Part shown: positions 34,129 through 45,882 of the stretch, piece after piece | Layout of the letters: the number at the start of each line of letters is the position of its first letter | Position numbering within the stretch: position 1 is the stretch's first letter | Assembly: GCA_036874045.1 (NCBI GenBank) | Contig: CM072335.1 | Location: forward strand, 6,840,001-6,904,000 | Direction of reading: 5' to 3' | DNA: 64,000 nt | DNA from: Cymodocea nodosa | Taxonomy: Eukaryota; Streptophyta; Magnoliopsida; Alismatales; Cymodoceaceae | Made by a program: the position numbers and the translations under genes | Notes under the pieces: model-generated | The model's database searches: none | The model's input: the letters and a program-made list of their open reading frames with translations, nothing else | What the model was told of the DNA's origin: nothing

Positions 34129-36142
34129 GAGGAAATAACATCAAAATGGATCTTGGATAGTGGAGCATCAAATCACATGACTGGACAGAAAAGTCTACTA
34201 CAAAATTTTACAAATACTATGAAAGGAAGTGTAACATTTGGAAACAAAAGCAAGGATAAAATCATAGGTATGGGTAATGTTCAAATAACTCCGACTTGTG
34301 TTATTTCGAATGTACTATATGTTGAAAACTTAGGATTTAATTTCCTAAGTGTTATAAAACTAACTGAGAATGGATATTATATAGTGTTTGAAGATAATGT
34401 ATGCAAAATTATTGATAAAAATACAGATGAAATTAAGTTTATTGCTAAAAGAAAAGGTTCTGTATGTATTTTATCTTTACCTTCTAGTGTAGTTGATTTA
34501 AATTCATGTTTGCTAGTTGAAACTAGTGATGCATATCTATGGCATAGAAGGATAGGGCATATAAATATGAAATTGTTACATAAACTATCTAGAAAATATT
34601 TAGTGAGAGGTTTACCAAAGATTAGATACTCGAAGGACTTTATGTGTGATGCATGTGAGTTGGGTAAACTTCACAAAAACTCTTTTAAATCTAAAACTAA
34701 TATTTCAAGCAAGAGAGTCTTAGAACTTATACATATGGATCTATTTGGACCAACAAGAATCATGAGTCTTGGTGGTAAATGGTATGTATTTGTTTTGGTA
34801 GATGACTTCTCTAGATACACTTGGGTATATTTTCTAGCATCTAAGACAAAAGTTTTTGAAAAGTTTAAAATGTTTTGCAATCTTGTTCAAAATGAACAAA
34901 GTGTCTCTGTTCAAAAACTTAGGAGTGAACATGGTACTGAATTTGATAATGATCAGATGAATAATTACTGTATAGATCATGGCATTGATCACAGATTTTC
35001 TTTTCCAAGAGCACCATCTCAAAATGGTGTTGTTAAGAGAAAGAATAAATCACTTCAGGAAATGGCCAGAACTATGTTGAATGAACATAAGTTACCTCAA
35101 AATCTTTGGGCTGAAGTAGTAAATATAGCTTGTTATGTTATTAACAGAAGTCACTTAAGACCTTGTGTTAATAAAACTCCTTTTGAAATTATGTTTAATA
35201 GAGTTCCAAAAATTTCCTATATGAAACTATTTGGTTGCAAGTGTTTTATTCTTAATACTAAGGATAAAGCAGATGAAGGAATTGTTGTAGGTTACTCTAC
35301 TAGAAGTAAAGCCTATAGAGTATATAACAAGACTTCTAGAACTATTGAAGAAACCCTCCATGTAAACTTCAATGAAAATTCTTTTAGAGAATCTCAATCT
35401 AAAGCTAATAATGATGATTTGATCAATTTCCCAAAAGAGTTAGAGATCAATAGAGAGATTGAAGATTTATTTGAGAAAATCAAAAATATGAACTTAAATG
35501 ATCAAACTAATGTTGAAAGTGATAGATTTTCAGATGTTGATGAGAATATTGAGGAAAATCAGAGAAATTGGCGTTATTCTTCGTCACATCCCATTACTCA
35601 AGTCATTAGTAATATTAATGAGGGAGTTAAAACTAGAGCTTCACTAAATTTAAGTAGTATGTGTATGTTTATTTCTATGGTGGAACCAAGGAATATAGAA
35701 GAAGCATTATCTGATGAAAATTGGATAGTGGCAATGCAAGAAGAACTAAATCAATTCATTAGAAATGATGTTTGGGAATTAGTCTCTCCACTAGAAAATC
35801 AGTCCATAATATGTACAAAGTGGATCTTTAAAAACAAAATCAATGAAACTAGTCAAGTTATAAGAAACAAAGCTAGATTAATTACACAAGGGTATACACA
35901 GGAAGAAGGACTAGATTATGATGAAACATTTGCTCTTGTGGCTAGGTTAGAAAGTCTTAGAATATTATTAGCCTATGCTTGTTATATGGATTTTAAATTA
36001 TATCAAATGGATGTAAAGAGTGCATTTCTAAATGGTTTAATTAATGAAGAAGTATATGTAAAACAACCACCTAGATTTGAAGATATTAAAAATCCTGACT
36101 TTGTGTATAAATTGAAGAAAGCCTTATATGGTTTGAAGCAAG
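34129..36142 (+). pseudogene. Copia A pol: protease, integrase, first half of RT (sense copy)
   Basis: The reading frame stays open for over 2 kb. The protease has WILDSGASNHMTG. GAG-pre-integrase has LWHRRIGHINMKLLHKL and CDACELGKLH. The integrase core starts at HMDLFGP; the second Asp is replaced (SEHGTEF instead of SDHGTEF) and the catalytic Glu is Lys (NGVVKRKN instead of NGVVERKN). RT begins at WIVAMQEELNQFIRNDVWEL and continues through CTKWIFKNKINE, LYQMDVKSAFLNGLINEEVY and KKALYGLKQ, where LTR E interrupts at 36143. The integrase substitutions mean this copy could not integrate its own DNA even if expressed. Confidence 0.92.
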
Positions 36143-37918
36143 TGTTAGGATCGGTAGACTTCACTAGAGGGGGGTTGAATGGAGAATAGTGTGAATTTAA
36201 GCCTATTTTTCACTTTACTAACTAATTTGATTAATGAGTTTGCACAAGTAATAATTAGATAAAAATATCATACACAACGGAAATAAAGGTAAGAAACACA
36301 AGAGAATTTTAGGTGGTTCACCAACTTAGCTAGTCCACCCCCAAGGGTCACTTGGGCTTCACTCAGTGTCTCAACACTTACACACTTGCTTTCAGGTCGA
36401 AGCAAGAACCAACCACACAGAAGTTTTCAGGTATAAATTCCAAAAAACCAACACTTAGAAGTTTTCAAGTATAAACTCTAGAAAACCAACCTCTTGTGTT
36501 TTCAGGTCGAAACTCAAACCAACAACTGAATGAAGCTTTAAGGTTGAAGCCACGAACCAAATGATCCTTCTTGGATCAGACTTTCAGTCCATGGAGAGCT
36601 TTAAGAATCTTCTTGTAAATCCAGCTTTCAATCGATTCTTTGTTGAACTTAATTTGAGCTTTCTTCTATATCAGTAATTGATCTGCAATGTATATTGTAT
36701 CTACAATCTCACTTGTAAGCTCTACTGAATATTGAAAGATCTGTTTGTATTTATGCTTGAATATCCAACGATCATAATTTCTCCTCAACGGATGTATTGT
36801 GCTGTACTTGGTAAATAATCAAACCTAAATATGGTAAGTTAACATTCTGTCTGATGTTTAGTAAGTAACCTTCCAAAGATCTGAAGCTTTCGGATGATTA
36901 TAAAAATAACTTACCGAAAAGCATCCATAACTTACCAATTCATCACTCAAATTCTGTTATCTGAGTCACGTGAGGATTTTAAGTTGCTCACGTGTAATGT
37001 CAAGTGTTTGGAGTCTTGTATTTAACTTACCGAAAGGAGTTTCTGACTTTCGGATAATTAAATACTGTAACTCTCTGAACTTTCTTTTAAGTCTCCGACA
37101 GCTGTCTCTTCAATTTTGCATGTGCATAAAAGAATAACTTAAGTTTTGGATAGTTAAGAATGTAACTCACCGAAACTTCCCATTTTTCAGATAGTTATCT
37201 TTCTAACTCTCCGAAAACCCATTTGAACATCTATCTAGAATTCTACACGTGGCAATTTCAATAACTTAAGTTTCGGATAGTTAAACTATAACTTACCGAA
37301 ACTCTCTTTGAAAATTCGGATGGTTATCTAACTCTTCGATTTTCCCTTTTAAGCTTTCAACTGCCAGCTTCTCTATTTTGCACGTGTGTAATAAGATGAC
37401 TTAAGTTTTAGAAAGTTATACCTGTAACTTTCCGAAAAACTCGAATAGTTATCTAACTCTCCGAAAGAAAACTCAAATAGTTATCTAACTCTCTGAAAAG
37501 TCCTTTAAGATTCTGTTTTGTATTTCTGCACGTGATTAATTGAATGACTTAAGTTTCGGATAGTTAGCCTTTCTAACTTTCCGATTTTCCTTTTTCTTTT
37601 GGATAGTTAACTCCATAACTCTCCGAGCATTCAACCAACTTAACTGTCTCATTAAATAACTCTCCGAAGGCTTTGTAAAATCGGATAGTTATCCTTCTAA
37701 CTGTTTGATGGACTTGCTGCTGTTTTACTCTTTGAACCTGTAACTGTCTAATTTTCCTGTAACTTTAAGGCAGTATCAACTGGAACCTTCTCCATCTGTT
37801 CGTCTACATGGAATTTGTTCTATCTGCCTTCTGATCTAATGCTGCACTGACTTAACTGTGAAATACAATATGTTTCCTCACATAGGTTTTGCATTATCAA
37901 AATACTAAGGTCCTAACA
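36143..37918 (-). mobile_element. Solo LTR E (Sirevirus-like), antisense, inserted in RT
   Basis: This 1.78-kb LTR has TGTTAGGATCGGTAGACTTC at its left edge and AATACTAAGGTCCTAACA at its right. The GAGGGGGGTTGAAT block near the left edge is the reverse of the CCCCCCTC terminus of Sirevirus LTRs, so the LTR points left. Flanks GCAAG (36138-36142) and ACAAG (37919-37923) are a target duplication with one change, and the RT codons continue beyond it. The middle holds about a dozen TTCGGATAGTTA / TAACTNTCCGAAA dyads with CACGTG boxes (36890-37700). No internal element sequence is present. Confidence 0.93.
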
Positions 37919-38957
37919 ACAAGCACCTAGATCATGGTATGAAAGATTATCTACTTTTTTAATAGAACAAGGTTATATCATGGGAAAAGTGGATCATACT
38001 CTATTTATCAAAAGAGATGGTAAAGATCAGATTGTTGTTCAAATATATGTGGATAATATAATCTTTGGAGCAACCTCTGATAAACTAATAAAAATATTTT
38101 CTAAAGAGATGACTAGTTAGTTTGAAATGAGTATGATAGGAGAACTTTCATATTTTCTAGGACTTCAAATTAAGCAAATGAATAAAGGTATATTTTTAAA
38201 TCAGGAAAAATATGTAGATGAAATGCTTAAGAAATTTAATTTTAATGATATAAGGATTCGAGGAACTCCTATGAGTGCTTCTTTAAAGTTAGATATTGAT
38301 GACATAGGAAAATCAATAGATCAAAGAAAATACAAAAGTATGATTGGTTCTTTACTTTATTTGATAGCCAGTAGACCTGATATTATGTTTACTATGTGTG
38401 CTTGTGCTAGATTTCAATCTAATCCTAAAGAATCACACTCAAGTGCTGTTGAAAGAATATTTAGATATATATAAGGAACTAAAAATTTCAGACTATATTA
38501 TTCTAAGGATAGTTCAATAGATCTTATAGGATATACTGATGCTGATTACGCAGGATCTAAATCTGATAGAAAGAGTACCAGTGGCACATGTCAATTATTG
38601 GGAAATAATTTGATATCATGGTTTAGTAAAAAGCAAAACTGTGTAGCACTTTCTACTACAGAAGCTGAATATGTTGCTGCTACACTGTGTTGCACTCAGA
38701 TTTTGTGGATAAGACAAACTTTAGAAGATTTTGGATTATCTTATGATACAACTGAGATTTATTGTGACAGTAATTCTGCAATAAATCTTTCCAAAAATCC
38801 TATATTACATTCTAAAGCAAAGCATATAGAGGTTAGACATCATTTTCTAAGAGATAACGTAATTAAAGGAAAAATTAAATTAGAATTTGTGTCTAGTAAA
38901 AATCAATTAGCTAATATATTTACAAAACCTCTAGACGAAATACATTCTACAATATAA
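37919..38957 (+). pseudogene. Copia A pol: second half of RT and RNase H (sense copy)
   Basis: RT resumes at APRSWYERLSTFLIEQGY. The catalytic YVDD is YVDN (38046-38057). GELSYFLGLQIKQM, FLNQEKYV and YKSMIGSLLYLIASRPDIMF follow. RNase H has GYTDADYAGSKSDRKSTSG, NCVALSTTEAEYVAA, the YCDSNSAI block and ANIFTKPLDE. Stops at about 38118 and 38474 break the frame. The Asp-to-Asn change in the catalytic pair would inactivate polymerisation. After the end of pol the copia D element is inserted at 38984. Confidence 0.92.
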
Positions 38958-38983
38958 GATTAAATTTGGGTATTTGTAGGCTA

Positions 38984-39354
38984 TGTTATGCCGTGAGGTC
39001 ACACAAAACTGAACATCCAAGGGTGTGTAGAGAAGAGATTCATGAGGAAGGGAGATGAACGAGTGGAGAATTAGAAGAACAACAACAAATATACGTGGTT
39101 CCCTAGCATGGGTACGTCTACGGGTGATCAATCTATCGTTCTTTGCTTGCTATATGGTTGTTGGTACAAATGAGGAGGAAGACGAGAAAGCTAGGGATTT
39201 GGCATCCCTTCTTGGTCGGCCATCATTCCTCTTTATACAAGTTAGGAGCAACGATGGGTACAAATGACAAGTTTCCCCCTTTACAAATTATCAAAGAAAT
39301 ACAACCATATACAATGACAAATACATATACATGATGGAAGACACAAGCATCACA
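38984..39354 (-). repeat. 3' LTR of copia D
   Basis: This 371-base LTR has plus-strand edges TGTTATGCCGTGAGG and ACACAAGCATCACA. A minus-strand TATA box (TTGTATAAAGAGG) is near 39231-39240. On its right is the polypurine tract, minus-strand AAAGACAAGGTGGAGATT (39355-39372). Confidence 0.95.
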
Positions 39355-39422
39355 AATCTCCACCTTGTCTTTCATCAATCTTCACCATGATCAAGTGATA
39401 GATCACCAAGACCCAATGTGAG

Positions 39423-42400
39423 TCAGCAGCAGCAATAAACGTTGAGTAAGTCTAAGTAATGCTTGAACTTGCTCACAACAACACCCTTTGTAAACATATC
39501 AGACGGGTTGTCCTTTGTGTTGACTTTCATAATCTTTATCCTATCTTCATTCCTAAGGAAGTGATATTTAACATCAATATGTTTAGTTCTATCATGAAAG
39601 ACATTATCTTTGAAGAGACAAATAGCGCTAAGACTATCACAAAAGATATCAGCTTTATCAATGCACCAACCAAAATCTCCAAGTAAGCCTTTCAGCTAGA
39701 TCCCTTCCTTTGCAGCTTCTGTCATAGCCACATATTCGGCCTTAGTTGTGGACAAAGATATTGTAGGCTGAAGAGTTGATTTCCAACTCACAATAGAACC
39801 TACAAATGTAAAGACAACCAGATAATGATCTCCTTCTATCAACATCTCCTGCATAGTCTGAATCTGTATAACCAGCCACAGTACAACCCTGATCTGCTGC
39901 ATACATTAAGCCAACACTTGGAATTCCTTTCAAATATCTAAATATCCTTTTAACTGCTCTCCAATGTTCTCTACCCGGATGGGACATGAACCTGCTAACA
40001 ACACTTAAAGGATATGCCAAATCAGGCCTAGTGCATACCATAGCATACATAAGGCTTCCAACTGCCTATGCATAAGGAACTCGTTGCATATCAAGCTTTT
40101 CAGATTCAATTTGAGGGCACATAACAGATGACAATTTAACATTTCTATTATAAGGCGTGCTAATGGCTTTGCATGAAGCTATATCAAATTTGCTAAGAAT
40201 CTTTTCAATATATTTCTATTGATTTAAAAACAGCTTACCAGAATTTCTTTCACGCCTAATCTCCATTCCAAGAATTCTACCAACTGGACCAAGATCCTTC
40301 ATATCAAATTCAAATTTCAAGGTGTCCTTTAGCTCCTGTATAACTTCAATATTCTTTGCAGCTATAAGAATATCATCAACATACAATAACAAATAAACAT
40401 GTGTATTCTTATCAAGAGTTTTAACATATACACATGAATCATAGTTGCTGCGTCTAAAACCAACTTTAACTATAAAGGCATCAAACCTCTTGTACCATTG
40501 GCGTGGTGATTGTTTAAGTCCATACAAGGACTTATTTAATTTCCACACCCAATCAGATTTATTTTTCACCACAAACCCTGTTGGTTGTTCCATCCAAATA
40601 TTTTCTTCTAACTCACCATGCAAGAAGGTCGTCTTTACATCTAGCTGTTCCAACTCTAGATTCTGCGCTGCAACAATAGATAACAAAATTCTAATAGATG
40701 TATGACGAACAATAGGAGCAAATACCTCATTGAAGTCAACTCCTTGTTGTGAATAACCTTTGGCAACTAATCTTGCCTTGTGCTGCACACCTGCATTTCC
40801 TTGAGTCTTAATCTTCTTCTTGTAGACCCATTTGTAGCCAACAATATTTGTGTTCTTTGGACGTTTTACCAGTTCCCAAGTCTTGTTCTTATGGAGAGAT
40901 TAGAGTTCCTCCTCCATAGCAAACATCCAAAGACTAGCTTCTGAATCTTTCATTGCAGCTTCATATGTAGGTGGATCAACAAAATCCTCCACCTCAACTA
41001 CTACCTATAAGGCAAAAGCAACCAAACTGTCATAGCCATATCTACTTGGAGGTCTAATGTCCCTTCTAGGATGATCTTTGCCAATGGTTCTTGGTGGTGG
41101 TTGCTCCACCTCTTCCTCCTCCACTTCAACTTCCTAAGTTTCAAATGTGTTTTCTCTATTTTCAACCTGATCAGTGATAGGCGGCTGCTATGCGTCATAT
41201 AACTCCATCTATTCAGGAATGATGTGCTCAGTTTCTGGTGATGTACCTGCTAGTCTATTAGTTTCCTACAAAAGGGAATTCTCATCAAAAGTAACATCAT
41301 GACTATATATTACTTTGTGAGAATTAATATCATATATCTTGCATCCTTTTACACCAACACCATAGCCCACAAATATGCCTTTCTTTGCTCGTGGTTCTAG
41401 CTTGCCATTATTCACATGATAATAAGCTAGACACCCAAAAATTCTAAGCTTTGAATAACTAGCAGATCTTTTCAGCCATACCTCAAGAGGTATCTTCCCA
41501 TCTAAGGCACTAGAAGGGGATCTGTTCATTAGATAGGAAGCTGTGTTAACAGCTTCTACCCAAAATTTCTTGCTCAAACCTGCATGAGACAGCATACAAT
41601 GTGCCTTTTCTAGGAGTGTTTTGTTCAATCTTTCAGCCACTCCATTTTACTGAGGGGTATACCTAATAATGTTATGCCGTGTAATGCCTTCATCTCTACA
41701 AAAATTATCAAATTCTTGAGAACAAAACTCAAGACCATTATCAATTCTAAGATATTTTACCTTTCTGTCTGTTTGGTTTTCTACTTGCTTCTTCCAATGT
41801 TTGAAGCTAGAAAAAGCTTCACTTTTGTGTGTCAAAAAGAAAACCCAGTTCATCCTTGAATGACAGTCAATGATAGAAAGAAAATATCTAGAACCTACAA
41901 TAGAAGGCTGACGTGAAGGCCCCCAACAATCAACATGAATATAATCAAGAACTCCCTTGGAGCTGTGCTAACTACGTGCAAATGACACTCTTTTCTGTTT
42001 GCCAAAAACACAATGCTTGCACATGTCAATACAAGCAACCTTGTGTCCATCAAACTTGCCTAGACTACTCAATTTCTGCATTCCTTTCTGCCCCAAATGA
42101 CCCATCATTGAGTGCCACATGATAGAAAAATCCTGCTGACTAGATATAGCTAATGTAGTTGCGCCAACAATTGGAGTACCCTGCAAAATGTATAAGGGAC
42201 CAGATTTAGTTTCTTTTATAACAACCAAAGAGCCTTTCAATATACTGGTTTTCCCCTCACCACCTGTATATCTATAACCCTTAGAATCAAGGGCCATCAA
42301 CGAGATCAGACTTTTTCCAAGCTTTGGGACATGCCAAATGTCCTCCAGAATTCTAACTATGCCATCTGCAATTTAAACTTTATAGTGCCCACACCAACTC

Positions 42401-43352
42401 TAGAACACACATCATCATTGGCCAAGGTCACTTGACCACCCTCCACCTACTTGTAGGTGTCAAAATACTCTCTAGTAGGAGTCATATGATGTGAAGCTCC
42501 TGAGTCCATAATCCATTGATCATCAGAATAGGCACTGCAACAAACTGTAAGAGAGAAGTCATCACCTAACGTAGAACTAGTTTCTACCACTACAGCCTTT
42601 CCTGAGTTCATCAACTTGGGACAATGTGATTTCCAATGTCCTTTCTCCTTACAGTATTTGCAAGTATCCCTAGAGTACTTGCCCTTCGACTTGCTTCTGC
42701 TTCTATTTTTCCCTCTACCTTGTCTCTAGCTTCTTCCTTTGTTCTCTTGTTCCTGAACTGAGAGACCAACACCACTTGCCTCATTTCTACCTTACACCAT
42801 GTGACTGAGCTCCCTGGAATGAAGGTTGGACCTCACCTCTTCCAGTGTAATTGAATCTCTTCCAACTACACAGGACTGAACAAAATTTTCATAACTCAAT
42901 GGAAGTGAGCAAAGCAAGATAAGAGCTGCATCTTCATCTTCTATGATCACTCCAATATTCTTGAGTTCCATCAAAATAGCATTTAGCTGATCTAAATGCT
43001 ACTTGAGAGGTACACCTTCGTTCATCTTTAAAGAGAACAATCTTTGCTTTAACAACAATTTATTTATTAAAGACTTAGTCATATACAAAGACTCAAGTTT
43101 CTGCCAAAGACCTGAAGAGGTAGATTCATCTACAACTTCTATTATAACTTCATCAGACAAACACAACAAGATGGTGGAGTGAGCTTTCTCCTCCTGCAAT
43201 TCAAATTCTGGCGAATTTCTGTTCAGAGTGGTTTCCTTATTCAAAGGAGCCCAAATACCTTATTGCTTTAGAAGTGCTTTCATCTTAATTTGCCATAAGC
43301 TGAAGCGATTCTTACCATCAAACTTTTCTATCTTCAACCCTGAAGTATTCAT
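39423..43352 (-). pseudogene. Copia D gag-pol polyprotein, broken
   Basis: The minus strand runs from an ATG at 43352 (NTSGLKIEKFDGKNRFSLW, the DUF4219/UBN2-type Gag start) to a TGA at 39423. In order: Gag with LYMTKSLINKLLLKQRLF; a CCHC knuckle CKYCKEKGHWKSDC (42617-42662); protease IMDSGASHHMT (near 42500); GAG-pre-integrase (42300-41968); integrase with NGLEFCS, MAERLNKTLLEKA and VNTASYLMNRSP (41940-41266). RT follows with LDVKTTFLHGELEENIWMEQ and an intact YVDDILIA (40788-40216). RNase H has YTDSDYAGD and LSTTKAEYVAMTEA (40050-39423). About ten stops break a frame normally near 1300 residues. Motifs resemble the Tork/Tnt1 group. Confidence 0.92.
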
Positions 43353-43898
43353 ATTTTTAAATCAACAAATAACCAGCAATACACACAATAGTCTGATTTC
43401 AACAAACACAATTCTGCAGCAAGGTACATAATGGCAAACAATATTTTGACAACAATATGCTACTGAAAACTACTAATTTCAACGAAATGCAATCAGACAC
43501 AAGCCAAGCACAATACTTAACACAAAACGGTAGCAAATACTCACACAAAACAAGCACAAACACCACAATCACAAAATGCCCAAAATCCGACAATCAAGAA
43601 TCACACGTCTAGAAAATTATTGTGCCCTAGCTTGGCGCCTCTTGTTGTATCTCTCTAGATACGAAACTTCTAACCACGAAATTTTAAAGGTAGGAAGTTC
43701 AGGAGGCTTACAACATGTCTTCAAAATTTGGGACAGAACAAAGCACGGACGTGGAAGGTGCACGAGTTGGCGTTGAAACGTGCAGACTGGCGCCAACGAC
43801 GACGACAGGCGTGGCAACAGTGGCGTCTCTTGCAGAAGTAGCTTGATCCTTGTTGTAACTCTTCAAAACTTCAAATGCAAGCCCGGAGATGTCCAACC

Positions 43899-43911
43899 AG
43901 CTTTGATAGCA
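43899..43911 (-). other. Primer-binding site of copia D
   Basis: The minus strand reads TGCTATCAAAGC two bases inside the 5' LTR end, two changes from TGGTATCAGAGC. It confirms leftward orientation. Confidence 0.8.
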
Positions 43912-43913
43912 GT

Positions 43914-44282
43914 TGTTATGCCATGAGGTCACACAAAACTGAACATTCAAGGGCGTGTGGAGGAGATTCACGAGGAAGGAAGATGAACGAGTGAAGAATT
44001 AGAAGAACAACAACAAATATTCGTAGTTCCCCAACACGGGTACATCCACGTGTGATCAATCTATCGTTCTTTGCTTTCTATATGGTTGCTAGTACAAATG
44101 AGGAGGAAGACGAGAAAGCTAGGGATTTGGCATCCCTTCTTGGTCGGCTATCATTCCTCTTTATACAAGCTAGGAGCAACGAAGGGTACAAATGACAAGT
44201 TTGCCCCTTTACAAATTATCAAAGAAATACAACCATATACAATGACAAATACATATACATGATAGAAGACACAAGCATCACA
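43914..44282 (-). repeat. 5' LTR of copia D
   Basis: This 369-base LTR pairs with 38984-39354 and has edges TGTTATGCCATGAGG and ACACAAGCATCACA. The stretch between it and the gag start (43353-43898) is a leader; it is GC-richer than the surroundings near 43620-43860 and I see no gene in it. Confidence 0.95.
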
Positions 44283-45882
44283 AGCTATGTGATGTGTAAA
44301 ATGCTTAAACTCCATAAAAAGATAAATATTATTGATGATGTTGTTCACCTCATAGATATTATATACTTATCATAAATATCTAAGTAATATCTAAACTACT
44401 GCTTAAGATATTTTGTATTTATTATAAAATCATAGTAGTATCTTATTGATTTTACGTAGTTTATCAATTTTAATGGTTTTCACAATTTTACGACAAAGTG
44501 TAAATAAAAAACATTAAATACTTTTGAAATCCTAAAATTTTGATTAAGTGTTTTCTTTGAATCAAGGAAAGTGCATATGATCAAGCATAAATTTGTCTTG
44601 ATTGATTAAACTTGTAGAATAATTTATATGTAAATCATCTTAAATTATTAATCAAAAGTATGAGCTTATTGAAATTGATTCATATTTTCAGTAATATCAT
44701 AGAAGTAAAAATTGTATGAGATTTGTGTTTTATTGCATTTGTATTAATGGAATACATATATACTATGCTTAAAATGAAAAGTGCTTATAAAGTGAAAATC
44801 TTTGAGAGTTTATTAATCAGTTTGATCACGAGCCTTTTGTACTTGAGTAGATAAGTATGTAAGGATTGCTGTCCAGAAAAAAGATTATTTAAATCTGGCA
44901 ACTTAAGGTCCTGATTAGATCTGGGATTGTTGATTGAAAGCTCATTACACGGGTATATTAGAAAGCTCTTATATGATTCAATCTTTTCAAACTAACTTTT
45001 AAAGAAAATTATCAATATTTACTGTTTTGAAAAGAAAAAGTTGTTTCATTAATTACAGATATCTTTGAATCGAATATAGTTTCTACCAATATAACTACTA
45101 ATTTATTGAATCAATATTAGTACTTTTGAAAATGTTTATTTGAGATACATTCTTTTATTCTCCTTGAATTAATCATATTGAGTTCAAAGCTGTGTTTTGA
45201 TTCATATACAGTAGGAATTGATTCTAGAAATCATTTTTGACAAAATCAGGATAACAAAAGTTTCTAAAGAGAAAATTTAACAGTATAATTATACTTAACA
45301 TCTATTATTATACAAGAATATTTTGTATATTATTGAATATATATATGAAGTATATTTGTAGGGGGAGGATTAACAATGTCCAAAATAGATTAATATAATT
45401 CAGAATAAAAATCTTAGTTAATCTGAATTAAAGTCCTCTTAAGATCTTGATGAAACAATTTAAAAAGACAAACAAACTATTTTAGATTCATATGAAGAGA
45501 ATGTTAGAATAGTTTACAATGTTTTCAAGATAATGTTAAGTGTAGTATGTGTGTTGTCTTTAAAAGGAAGCTTTCGAAACTTGATTTTTTTTTGTAAAGT
45601 GTACTAACTGAATGTTATGTTATATAAGGTAACGTGTAAAACTACCTCTAGACAGTGTTTTACTTGTTAGGTTAGTTAACTCAATGAGTTATACTTGAAT
45701 TTTTTAGGTACCTTGATTGAATAAACTATATTCAATATTCATTTAAAATCCAAACCCGACTTATACACGTTGAGTTATTCACCTAAAAACCTTATTTAAA
45801 CACTTATTACACAGGCACTTAGGTTATTCATAAACCTTTGTCTAAAAATCTTTCCCGCTTGTTATTGTTACAACCTGTGACA
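44283..45882 (+). promoter_or_regulatory. Copia A post-pol spacer with internal PPT-like tract and leader of accessory ORF
   Basis: This noncoding stretch follows pol. It has a GTAGGGGGAGGA tract (45359-45370), resembling the extra polypurine tracts described in Sireviruses. TTAGTTAACTCAATGAGTTATAC dyads lie near 45668-45690, and a TATA-like CCTTATTTAAACAC near 45790 is about 90 bases before the ORF ATG. A related version of the first 1.2 kb occurs at 50257-51434. It may hold a promoter for the accessory ORF or the acceptor for a subgenomic RNA; I could not decide. Confidence 0.5.

Larger units (their letters stand above)
38984..44282 (-). mobile_element. Copia D, complete Tork-like LTR retrotransposon, antisense
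   Basis: This 5.3-kb element has two LTRs of about 370 bases, PBS, PPT and a full set of decayed domains. It is inserted just after pol of sense copia A. Flanking five-base duplications are GGCTA (38979-38983) and AGCTA (44283-44287), four of five identical. The copia A sequence continues on the right. By eye, the two LTRs differ at about 23 positions plus a two-base indel, mostly transitions, so the insertion is not recent. Its LTRs lack the CCCCCCTC end and the dyad arrays of families A, B and E. Confidence 0.95.
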
